Assembly: GCA_031256815.1 (NCBI GenBank)
Contig: JAIRPU010000071.1
Location: forward strand, 1 to 13,131
Direction: 5' to 3'
Length of the DNA: 13,131 nucleotides
From: Spirochaetaceae bacterium
GTDB taxonomy: Bacteria; Spirochaetota; Spirochaetia; Treponematales; Breznakiellaceae
The translations under genes were made by a program, and so were the position numbers. Positions 5,995-12,356 of the stretch are shown here, piece after piece. Each line of letters starts with the position of its first letter. Position 1 is the stretch's first letter. The notes under the pieces were generated by a model, which ran no database searches, was not told the DNA's origin, and saw only the letters and a program-made list of their open reading frames with translations.

Positions 5995-7134
5995 TTACCA
6001 GCGGACAATTTTTGATTTTGTTAATACTTCGGCACCCTGTTCAGAAAGCAGCACATCATTTTCCAGCCGGCAGCCGCCATGCACAGGGTCGTAGAGGCCG
6101 GGCTCAACAGTTATAATATTTCCACATTCAAGCTGCCTTGTATTAGACGCGGCGCGGCGCAAAAACGGTTCCTCGTGCGGCTCAAGCCCTATTCCATGTC
6201 CCAAACCATGCGGCATAAAGACGCCGCTTTTTTTAAAAAGAGAATCTACAGCCCTTGCTGTATCGCGGGCAAGCAGCATGGGCGCTTCGTTTTGCGGCGA
6301 AAAAGCTTTTTTTAACATGGAAAGCACGGTTTCCGCCGCGTCTTCAACAAGCTCAAGCTGTTTTTGCTGAACTTTCGATGGTGAATTTGCAAAAGTCATT
6401 GTAACATCGCTTGTATAACCATTATAAACCAGGCCAAAATCCAAAATAGAAAGCCCCCTGGTTCCAAACGCTGCGCTTGTCCATGCCGGAAAACAGTGTA
6501 TTCCAAAACTGCGTTCTGGCCCGGCGGCAAGCGTCGTAAAACCAACGCCGTCGCACCCGCGTTTGCGGCATTCAACTTCAATAAAAAGCGCCACATCTGC
6601 TTCGCTCTTCAAAGTGCCCGCCGGTACCGCTTCTTCCAAAAGCGCTATAATTTCGTTGGTTTTTACGGAAAGTTTACGGTATATATCAATTTCGATTTCG
6701 TCTTTTATGGAACGCATCTGCTCAACTTTGCTTCCTGCGCCGTCATTGCGGCAAAGCACGTCAAAACCGGAAAGCCGCTCCACATACTTTAAAAAGTTAG
6801 GATACGACGTAGAATTGGGGATTTCAATTTTAGAACCGTATGGCGTTTTAAAATACGCCGCCGCCGCTTCTACCGCGGCAAACTGGTCGAGGTCAAACTT
6901 GGTGTATGGGATAATATTATCCGCTTTGGCATACAGGGCTGCCATGTTGTTATCCCATGGAATTAAAAGCGACTTTTTATCAATGGAAAGCACAAGAAGC
7001 GCATCGTTTGGATGACCGCAAAGATAGCGCACCGAAGGGTTGCGCGAAGCCTCGTTATCCGCAAAAACAACAAGCGAAATTCCTTCTTCGTTCATCCAGC
7101 TGTATAACTTTTCTCTTCGTGCTTCGTAGTTCAA
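5995..7134 (-). CDS. Xaa-Pro aminopeptidase/dipeptidase, M24 family
   Basis: A 379-residue metallopeptidase of the aminopeptidase P/prolidase group that cleaves peptide bonds next to proline in cytoplasmic peptide turnover. A creatinase-type N-domain (about 1-130) precedes the pita-bread catalytic domain. All five metal ligands are visible: Asp232 (LDFG), Asp243 (TSDVT), His313 (GHGIGLEPHE), Glu344 (VEPGLY) and Glu358 (RLEND). The chosen start is TTG at 7134. It overlaps the upstream stop as TTGA and has GGAGG (7142-7146) 7 bases before it. A TTG at 7158 would add eight residues inside the neighbour and has no better site. No signal peptide, so intracellular. Whether it prefers Xaa-Pro dipeptides or longer peptides cannot be told. 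Confidence 0.9.
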   Translation of the reverse strand: MNYEARREKLYSWMNEEGISLVVFADNEASRNPSVRYLCGHPNDALLVLSIDKKSLLIPWDNNMAALYAKADNIIPYTKFDLDQFAAVEAAAAYFKTPYGSKIEIPNSTSYPNFLKYVERLSGFDVLCRNDGAGSKVEQMRSIKDEIEIDIYRKLSVKTNEIIALLEEAVPAGTLKSEADVALFIEVECRKRGCDGVGFTTLAAGPERSFGIHCFPAWTSAAFGTRGLSILDFGLVYNGYTSDVTMTFANSPSKVQQKQLELVEDAAETVLSMLKKAFSPQNEAPMLLARDTARAVDSLFKKSGVFMPHGLGHGIGLEPHEEPFLRRAASNTRQLECGNIITVEPGLYDPVHGGCRLENDVLLSEQGAEVLTKSKIVRW

Positions 7135-7523
7135 TTTAACGCCTCCGGCAGGCGGCAAAACAGCTGGGTTACCGCTTTGTTATCTTCAAAAAGATAACGA
7201 AGATAGCATGATGAATCAATTTTAAGCGACTCGCGTTTTGAATGTTCTATAATCCCTTCCAGCATATTTAAAATTTCGTTCCGCGAAAGAAGCGCGCGTT
7301 CCTGTATAAAAAGATACTTTCCGGCAGCAAGTTCAATTTCATCATGAATTTCACCGTCAAAAAGTTCAAAACCGGAGTCTAAAAGCGCTCCTAAAGCGCC
7401 GTCTTTTAGCTCAAACTTAAAGAGAAGTTCAGCTTCAACACTTTTTACGGCAAACGGATTAATCCCGCCGCCGCGCACATAATTAAATGGACGGTATAGC
7501 TCAAGATGAATTACATTCGGCAT
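7131..7523 (-). CDS. Unknown 130-residue protein between DUF212 and peptidase genes
   Basis: Not recognised. The protein is acidic to neutral, with a probable mixed fold: MPNVIHLELYRPFNYVRGGG at the start, a strand-rich middle (residues about 28-70, alternating hydrophobics such as ELLFKFELKD and KYLFIQE), and a helical stretch (LSRNEILNMLEGIIEHSKRE). There is no signal peptide or TM segment. It starts 2 bases after the stop of the DUF212 gene (TAACAATG) with no good Shine-Dalgarno of its own, and overlaps the peptidase start by 4 bases. It is therefore almost certainly translated as the middle gene of a three-gene unit. The tight packing at both ends supports it being a real gene. Confidence 0.75.
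   Translation of the reverse strand: MPNVIHLELYRPFNYVRGGGINPFAVKSVEAELLFKFELKDGALGALLDSGFELFDGEIHDEIELAAGKYLFIQERALLSRNEILNMLEGIIEHSKRESLKIDSSCYLRYLFEDNKAVTQLFCRLPEALN
7142..7146 (-). promoter_or_regulatory. Ribosome binding site for the TTG start of the M24 peptidase
   Basis: On the minus strand GGAGG lies 7 bases before TTG 7134, inside the last codons of the upstream gene. It fixes the otherwise ambiguous TTG start and implies that the two genes are translated together. Confidence 0.65.
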
Positions 7524-7525
7524 TG

Positions 7526-8023
7526 TTATTTTACAATGCTCCAGACTATTACAGCAATAACAATGCCCAGCATACTGCCCGCTGTAACTTCAAGCGGCGT
7601 ATGACCCTGAATCTCTTTTACAAGACGCCATTCAAAGCCAAATTTGGCGCTTGTGTTTCTGCCAAGCTCGTTTAACGCCTTTGCATGCATACCAGCCGCG
7701 CGGCGTACGCCAAGCGCGTCCCGTATTACAATAAACGCCAAAAACAACGCTATAACAAAAATTGTAGAACCTATACCCTCAAACAGCGCTGTAGAAACAG
7801 CCATTGACGCAACAAGCGCCGAATGACTGGAAGGCATTCCGCCTGTACTCCAAACAAGCGCCGCAAGCGCGTCTTTATTTGTTTTACGCCCGGAAAAAAG
7901 GCAGAGGATTGATTTTAAAATTTGAGAACTGGCAAAAGAAATTATTGTTGTTAAAAAAATATGATTGCCAAATAATTGGCGAACCAATGAAAAAAAATTA
8001 TTTTGCTCGTTGATAATCTCCAC
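7526..8023 (-). CDS. DUF212 (YuiD-like, divergent PAP2-type) membrane protein
   Basis: A 165-residue integral membrane protein of the DUF212 family, related to acid phosphatase/vanadium-haloperoxidase folds; no biochemical role is firmly established. Motifs typical of the family are present: GGMPSSHSA (61-69), RDALGVRRAAG (101-111) and GHTPLEVTAG (140-149), with hydrophobic segments around 22-42, 66-82, 85-101 and 148-164. Length is normal. The start is GTG at 8023, with AAGGAGG (8029-8035) 5 bases before it. It heads a unit with the small unknown protein and the M24 peptidase. Confidence 0.9.
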   Translation of the reverse strand: MEIINEQNNFFSLVRQLFGNHIFLTTIISFASSQILKSILCLFSGRKTNKDALAALVWSTGGMPSSHSALVASMAVSTALFEGIGSTIFVIALFLAFIVIRDALGVRRAAGMHAKALNELGRNTSAKFGFEWRLVKEIQGHTPLEVTAGSMLGIVIAVIVWSIVK

Positions 8024-8028
8024 GGATT

Positions 8029-8035
8029 CCTCCTT
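8029..8035 (-). promoter_or_regulatory. Strong ribosome binding site for the GTG start of the DUF212 gene
   Basis: AAGGAGG on the minus strand, 5 bases upstream of GTG 8023, decides the start; the next in-frame ATG is far inside the conserved region. Confidence 0.75.
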
Positions 8036-8052
8036 GAATTTACTTTAGCACA

Positions 8053-8084
8053 CAGACTGTTTACAGTCACCAGCAGACTGTTTT
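8053..8084. repeat. Direct repeat plus inverted half-site upstream of DUF212 gene
   Basis: CAGACTGTTT occurs at 8053-8062 and 8074-8083, exactly 21 bases apart (two helical turns). An inverted copy, ACAGTC (8063-8068), pairs with GACTGT (8055-8060). Three half-sites on one DNA face, 30-70 bases before the GTG start, look like an operator. No convincing promoter hexamers were found in this 100-base gap. Confidence 0.4.
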
Positions 8085-8123
8085 ATCGTCCACAGAAGAG
8101 TAAAACTTTATTATTTAATTATT

Positions 8124-9638
8124 TTAACCTGTCTTCAATTTTTCGTAAAGAGCGCGGCCAAGTTTCCAGTTGTCGCCTGCGCCAAGCGTTAAAAAAACAG
8201 CCGGCGCCGCCGCTTCTATTTTTTGCGCTTCGCAAAGCGCGTCAAGCGGCTCATCAATATAAAGCACATTGTTGTGCTGTTTTTTTACTTCCAGATAAAG
8301 CGTTCTGCCGTCTATGCCGGCAAGCGGCGTTTCTCTTGCCGAAGCGTATATTTTATGCAGAATTAGCGCGTCTGCGTCCTGCCAGGCTCCGGCAAATTCG
8401 TTAAGCAGCGCCGCCGTTCGCGAGTAGGTATGCGGCATAAAGCTAACAATGAGCGTCCTGTCTGGATAAAACTGCTTTAGCCCGCGCAGCGTAGCTTTTA
8501 TCGCCGTAGGATGATGCCCATAGTCGTCAATAAAAATCACCCCGCGCGCTTCGCCTATAAGCTCGGTACGGCGTTTGCTGCCACGGAAATTTTCCAGCGC
8601 AAGAGCGGCTTTTTCGGCAAAGAGGTCATCGTCTTGTTCAGAATGAGCCGCCGAATCACAAAAATAAAGCGAATAATTTAACGCAAGCGCCGCCGCCGCG
8701 TTTAACACATTGTGCATTCCGGGAATTTTAAGCAAAAATTCCCGTTTGAATGCGGCAAGTTTGAACGCGATTATTCCGCTTTGAACACGCGCATATTCAA
8801 GCCGCCATAAGGATTTAGCGTTAAAACCATAATCTATAATATCTATTTTATTTCCAGCGCCGGAGGGGGGCAGGGTTCCGCGGTCTTCAGGCGTGGAATT
8901 TTGATATAAAAGAAAATTTTCCGCCGCTATTTTTGCAGTTTCCACCGCGCCGGCGTCGTCCGCGCAATAAATTAACTGTCCGCCTGCGGGCAGTTTTGCC
9001 GCATACTCCACAAACGCGCTGCGGATAGAAACATAGTCGGGATAATAATCCTGATGGTCGCTTTCTACGGATGTAAGCACAATGCGGCGCGGATTGAATT
9101 CCAAAAAATGTCGGCGGTATTCGCAGGTTTCGGCAATAAAAAAACGCCCGCCTATATTAAGCGTACAGTGGTTGTTAAAAGAGCTAACCGCGCTGCCGGA
9201 AAGAACACGCGCCGGAAGCGCCAGCGCGCTTGCGACAGCGCCGGCCAGCGCCGTTGTGGTTGTCTTGCCGTGTACGCCGGCAATTCCCGAAGAGTCAAAA
9301 AGCGCGGAATAACAGCCGAGCGCCTGCGGATACGAAAGCAGCGGAATTCCAAGCCGCGCGGCGGCGGCAAGTTCAACGTTGCTTTGCGGCGAAAACGCCG
9401 CCGAATAAATTACAAGCGCTATATCGTCTGTAATATGCGCTTCGTCAAAATTTTCGTAATACGGAATATTGAGAGATTTTAAAATCGCGTCTGTATAAAA
9501 AACATCGTTTATATCGGAGCCGGAAAGCTTAGCGCCGGCATCAAGCAAAAGCTCGCAAAGAGCGCAAACGCCGGTTCCTTTTATTCCAACAAGATGAATA
9601 TGTTTTGCGTTTTTAAGGCACTCTTGCAGCAGATTCAT
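8124..9638 (-). CDS. murC: UDP-N-acetylmuramate--L-alanine ligase
   Basis: Cytoplasmic Mur ligase that adds L-alanine to UDP-MurNAc at the expense of ATP, the first amino-acid step of peptidoglycan synthesis; 504 residues, slightly long for MurC. A Rossmann-type UDP-binding N-domain (HLVGIKGTGVCALCELLLDA from residue 14) precedes the ATP-binding P-loop GVHGKTTTT (121-129). Next come AETCEYRRHF (169-178) and VESDHQDYY (191-199), and the C-domain motif DDYGHHPTAI. The pattern fits MurC better than the related tripeptide ligase Mpl. The ATG at 9638 directly abuts the aldolase stop (TAAATG) and has no Shine-Dalgarno, so it probably depends on coupling with the aldolase. Confidence 0.9.
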   Translation of the reverse strand: MNLLQECLKNAKHIHLVGIKGTGVCALCELLLDAGAKLSGSDINDVFYTDAILKSLNIPYYENFDEAHITDDIALVIYSAAFSPQSNVELAAAARLGIPLLSYPQALGCYSALFDSSGIAGVHGKTTTTALAGAVASALALPARVLSGSAVSSFNNHCTLNIGGRFFIAETCEYRRHFLEFNPRRIVLTSVESDHQDYYPDYVSIRSAFVEYAAKLPAGGQLIYCADDAGAVETAKIAAENFLLYQNSTPEDRGTLPPSGAGNKIDIIDYGFNAKSLWRLEYARVQSGIIAFKLAAFKREFLLKIPGMHNVLNAAAALALNYSLYFCDSAAHSEQDDDLFAEKAALALENFRGSKRRTELIGEARGVIFIDDYGHHPTAIKATLRGLKQFYPDRTLIVSFMPHTYSRTAALLNEFAGAWQDADALILHKIYASARETPLAGIDGRTLYLEVKKQHNNVLYIDEPLDALCEAQKIEAAAPAVFLTLGAGDNWKLGRALYEKLKTG

Positions 9639-10475
9639 TTAATTTTGAATGGTTATTTTAGGAACTTCCATGCGTTCTACAATGCGTTCAAGCAAATTCA
9701 AAAGGCGCACTACCGAAGTTCCGCCAAAGCCTGTTTGGTACGCGCTTTCTTCTGAACAAATTATATCTTCGGCGTTAGTTTTTTTTGGCGCAAAAACATT
9801 TGGCGAACCGCCTGAGTTTATACCGAGTTTTTGGCGAATTTCAAGCAGCTCGGCAACCTGTTCTTCGTTTAAAAGTTTTGAGCGGCCAATAATATTGCCG
9901 GTAAGCATAAGCACAAGCGCGTAGTGTTCCATTGATTCCATTCTGTAATACGCTTCCATTAGGCTCCTGCCCCAGCTTAAAGCGCCGTGATTCGCAAGCA
10001 GCAGCGCATTATAATTTTTACAGTACGGGGCAATTGAATCCGGTATTCCGCTTGAACCTGGCGTTTCGTAATGCACACAGGGGACAATACCAAGATTAAC
10101 CAGCGCTTCAGGATATATAGCCCTGTCAAGGCTTATGCCGGCAATCGCAAACGACGTGCAAACAGGAGGGTGCGCGTGAGTTACACCCAAAACTTTGCTG
10201 TTTTCTTTATATACGCGCAGATGCATTTTTATTTCGGAAGAAACTTCCAGAGGTCCTTTGTGCAGGACAGTGCCGTCAGGAGCAAGTTTTACAAGCTCGT
10301 TTTCGCGCATAAAGCCCTTTGATACGCCGGTTGGAGTAGCCCAAATTCCGTCCTCAACACGGCAGCTTATATTACCGTCGTTTGCGGCAACGAAGTTTTT
10401 TGTAAACATTCTGCACCCAACTTCAATTATCTGCCGCCGCGCCTCGTCATCACTTAAAAAAACTTCTACACTCAT
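9639..10475 (-). CDS. Class II (zinc) aldolase, L-fuculose/rhamnulose-phosphate aldolase type
   Basis: A 278-residue cytoplasmic enzyme of the class II aldolase/adducin family, which splits or epimerises phosphorylated ketoses such as L-fuculose-1-phosphate. The zinc ligands of that family are all present: Glu81 (SSEIKMH), His100 and His102 (THAHPP), and His163 (ANHGALSWG); the N-terminal phosphate-binding region DGNISCR is at 33-39. Classical FucA is about 215 residues. This protein has about 60 extra C-terminal residues, Gly/Ser-rich and then helical (VRLLNLLERIVERM), of unknown role. No kinase or isomerase for a fucose or rhamnose pathway is in the window. The start ATG 10475 has no Shine-Dalgarno and lies 8 bases from a good -10 box, so the mRNA may be leaderless. 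Confidence 0.88.
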   Translation of the reverse strand: MSVEVFLSDDEARRQIIEVGCRMFTKNFVAANDGNISCRVEDGIWATPTGVSKGFMRENELVKLAPDGTVLHKGPLEVSSEIKMHLRVYKENSKVLGVTHAHPPVCTSFAIAGISLDRAIYPEALVNLGIVPCVHYETPGSSGIPDSIAPYCKNYNALLLANHGALSWGRSLMEAYYRMESMEHYALVLMLTGNIIGRSKLLNEEQVAELLEIRQKLGINSGGSPNVFAPKKTNAEDIICSEESAYQTGFGGTSVVRLLNLLERIVERMEVPKITIQN

Positions 10476-10483
10476 AGGCGCTT

Positions 10484-10512
10484 ATAATAACGAAAAGCAA
10501 AGCGCATGGCAA
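10484..10512 (-). promoter_or_regulatory. Promoter of the aldolase-murC unit, start-codon proximal
   Basis: Read on the minus strand: TTGCCA (10512-10507), 17-base spacer, TATTAT (10489-10484); each hexamer matches the sigma-70 consensus at 5 of 6 positions. Only 8 bases separate the -10 box from ATG 10475, so transcription should begin within about 2 bases of the start codon. Confidence 0.6.
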
Positions 10513-10522
10513 GATAACCCAG

Positions 10523-10582
10523 GCGGCTGCTCTTTGTTATAACTTACGCCAAGCGGCTAAATGTAAAATTACCGGGGCGGCT
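10523..10582 (+). repeat. Three GCGGCT copies in the divergent intergenic region
   Basis: GCGGCT occurs at 10523-10528, 10553-10558 and 10577-10582. The last two are each followed by GTAAAAT (after 4 and 0 bases). They lie between the two divergent promoters and could be binding sites for a regulator shared by both, but six-base repeats can also arise by chance. Confidence 0.3.
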
Positions 10583-10595
10583 GTAAAATGAGCGG

Positions 10596-10624
10596 TTGAC
10601 AGAACCAAACGGTTTATCAATAAT
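10596..10624 (+). promoter_or_regulatory. Promoter of the 177-residue unknown gene, start-codon proximal
   Basis: TTGACA (10596-10601, perfect), 17-base spacer, AATAAT (10619-10624, 5 of 6). The ATG is at 10631, only 6 bases after the -10 box, so the expected transcription start coincides with the A of the start codon. Confidence 0.6.
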
Positions 10625-10630
10625 CAGGTA

Positions 10631-11164
10631 ATGCAAAAAAAAATGCGTATTGAAGATTTCCTGCCGCAGGAATACAAAACAGTTACCACAGATATTTTGC
10701 GTAACGGAGCCGGTTTAGAGGAGTTTGGTGTTTATGCAAAAATGCTTGGAGTCGAAGCCGATTACAAAAAAAACCTTTATTCGCGTGAAGATTTGGAGCT
10801 GCTCTTGCAGGCGTTTCAACGTAACGCTTTGCTTTTAATAGCAAAAACATGGGTTGAAAAAGGCGATGAAATTCTTAAAGAAAAGCTTGCCGCCCGTATA
10901 AAGCGCTTTATACGTGAGTTTGAACTTGAAGATTACAACAAGGCATTAAACGAATTTGCAAAAATTCTGGAAGAGTTTGCATTTTTGTTTTTTGGCGAAC
11001 AGAGCAAAAAGTCAGATCTTATAGAATATGCGTTTCGCATTGATATACAGCTTGGCCTGTTTTGCTGGTATGGCAAAAATCTTTTGTCTATAGCGGCAAA
11101 GTTAAGTTCTGAATCGCTGCGCGCTTTTCTTATTATTGGAATATGTTATATTACAAGACTGTAA
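10631..11164 (+). CDS. Unknown 177-residue helical protein
   Basis: Not recognised. It is strongly charged and predicted almost entirely helical: Lys/Glu-rich heptad-like stretches (about 55-110, for example LAARIKRFIREFELEDYNKALNEFAKILEEF written here only as an indication at 76-106) with no catalytic-looking cluster of Cys or His. It ends in a hydrophobic helix (SLRAFLIIGICYITRL) that could lie against a membrane or a partner. No signal peptide. ATG 10631 is preferred; an in-frame ATG at 10643 would shorten it by four residues, and neither has a Shine-Dalgarno. It is divergent from the aldolase and convergent with the metallophosphoesterase, so it is transcribed alone. The A-rich second-codon region (CAAAAAAAAATG) is typical of efficiently translated leaderless or weak-SD genes. 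Confidence 0.75.
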   Translation: MQKKMRIEDFLPQEYKTVTTDILRNGAGLEEFGVYAKMLGVEADYKKNLYSREDLELLLQAFQRNALLLIAKTWVEKGDEILKEKLAARIKRFIREFELEDYNKALNEFAKILEEFAFLFFGEQSKKSDLIEYAFRIDIQLGLFCWYGKNLLSIAAKLSSESLRAFLIIGICYITRL

Positions 11165-11170
11165 TATAAC
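11145..11170. terminator. AT-rich perfect hairpin between convergent genes
   Basis: GTTATATTACA (11145-11155) and TGTAATATAAC (11160-11170) are perfect 11-bp arms around AGAC. The right arm contains the stop codon of the + strand gene (11162-11164), and the hairpin ends 6 bases before the stop of the convergent gene. Its position suits a bidirectional terminator, though the stem is AT-rich and has no T-run. Confidence 0.45.
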
Positions 11171-11176
11171 ACTAAA

Positions 11177-12277
11177 CTAATTTTTGCCGCCCAATAAATT
11201 TATAACGGAAATTTCGCAAAAATTGCCAAAACGCATTGGCGGCCCCCACCAGCGGACGCCGGAGCTTACAAACATTACAGAGTCGTTGGATTGATAGACG
11301 CCAAGATTATACTTCATAAAAAAACGGCGCGCTATTTCTATTGGCGGTATCTGCCCGCCATGCGTGTGGCCGGATAGCTGCACAAGATTTGCCGCGGTTT
11401 TAGCGGCAAAATCAAAAGCTTCCGGACGGTGCGATAAAAATAAAACAGGATAGTTTTTGTCGATGTCTGAAAGCGCAATGGTTATCATTTCTTCACTTCT
11501 AAATGAAACATCGTTTATGCCGGAAATATTTATTATGTTTTCCAGTACTATACTGTCATCGCGCAGAACAGTAATTCCGCACCTGCGCATAAGTTCATAA
11601 AAAATCTCAACGCCTGTATAGTGGTCGTGGTTGCCTGTAACGGCAAATATGCCGTAACGCGCCTTAAGGCTGTTAAAACCATAGTTTAAATAGGCATCGT
11701 TCTTTAGTATGTCTGTATCTATAATATCGCCTGTAAATACAATGATATCCGGATTTTGAGCGCTTGCCGTTTCAAAAGTCTTTTTTATTGACGCAATATT
11801 TGTTCCGGCTCCAATATGAATGTCAGAGAGCTGCACAATTTTAAATTCGGGAACGCTTAAAGACGGAACAGAAATGGAAACCTCTTTTATGCGCTGGATA
11901 AAAGCGCAGTTTATTATTGACCAGAGCGAAGCTGCGGCGCATACGCAGGCGGTTATCAGCGTGGAATAGTATCTAAAATTTTTTATCTTAAAAGGAATAA
12001 CGGCAAGATTTATAACTTCATTTAAAACCGCAAACGAAATTGTTATTGCCCATGCGCCCATTAAAACAAAACTTAACGGCGAAATAAAAGTAAAAAAATC
12101 GTGGTCATTGCGCCGGCCTATAAACGCAAGTATGCTTACAACGCTTAGAACAACGCTTGTTACATAACAAAAATATTTTGCAGGAGAAGAAAGTTTTAAA
12201 GCATATATAAACCTGTTCGCAATAAATATAAAACTTATCAGGTACAAAATATAAAGCAAAACAACAACAACAAACAT
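11177..12277 (-). CDS. Membrane-anchored calcineurin-like metallophosphoesterase
   Basis: A 366-residue protein with four N-terminal membrane segments (about residues 2-24, 36-56, 62-86 and 104-124) followed by a metallophosphoesterase domain of the YkuE/YaeI-like branch. All dimetal-site motifs are present: Asp152 and His154 (SDIHIG), Asp184 (TGDIID), Asn216-His217-Asp218 (GNHDH), His283 (LSHRP), and His304 and His306 (GHTHGGQ). The substrate is unknown; relatives act on phospholipid or nucleotide phosphoesters at the membrane. The frame is open further upstream to 12346, but the start at ATG 12277 is chosen because AGAGGAGA (12282-12289) precedes it and it begins directly with the first TM segment. 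It follows the glycine-rich protein gene by 79 bases on the same strand. Confidence 0.9.
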   Translation of the reverse strand: MFVVVVLLYILYLISFIFIANRFIYALKLSSPAKYFCYVTSVVLSVVSILAFIGRRNDHDFFTFISPLSFVLMGAWAITISFAVLNEVINLAVIPFKIKNFRYYSTLITACVCAAASLWSIINCAFIQRIKEVSISVPSLSVPEFKIVQLSDIHIGAGTNIASIKKTFETASAQNPDIIVFTGDIIDTDILKNDAYLNYGFNSLKARYGIFAVTGNHDHYTGVEIFYELMRRCGITVLRDDSIVLENIINISGINDVSFRSEEMITIALSDIDKNYPVLFLSHRPEAFDFAAKTAANLVQLSGHTHGGQIPPIEIARRFFMKYNLGVYQSNDSVMFVSSGVRWWGPPMRFGNFCEISVINLLGGKN

Positions 12278-12281
12278 ATAA

Positions 12282-12289
12282 TCTCCTCT
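12282..12289 (-). promoter_or_regulatory. Ribosome binding site fixing the metallophosphoesterase start
   Basis: AGAGGAGA on the minus strand, 4 bases before ATG 12277. It shows that the 23 extra upstream codons (to 12346) are not part of the protein. Confidence 0.65.
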
Positions 12290-12356
12290 GTAGTTACCTT
12301 TTTTTTGGAAGGTACTTGCCTGATTAAGCCTGTCTCTTTTTCGCATTTAATAACTT

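Noticed and set aside
9054..9482. 142-residue plus-strand frame opposite murC
   Set aside because: Arg/Lys-rich shadow of the MurC P-loop region, without ribosome site or domain.
8124..9638. Assignment of the Mur ligase as Mpl (tripeptide recycling ligase)
   Set aside because: The N-terminal Rossmann motif and the SDHQDYY context match MurC better than the Mpl pattern.
12293..12314. Weak hairpin TACCTT/AAGGTA between the glycine-rich and phosphoesterase genes
   Set aside because: Only a 6-bp AT-rich stem with an 8-base loop made of a T-run; too weak to call a terminator.
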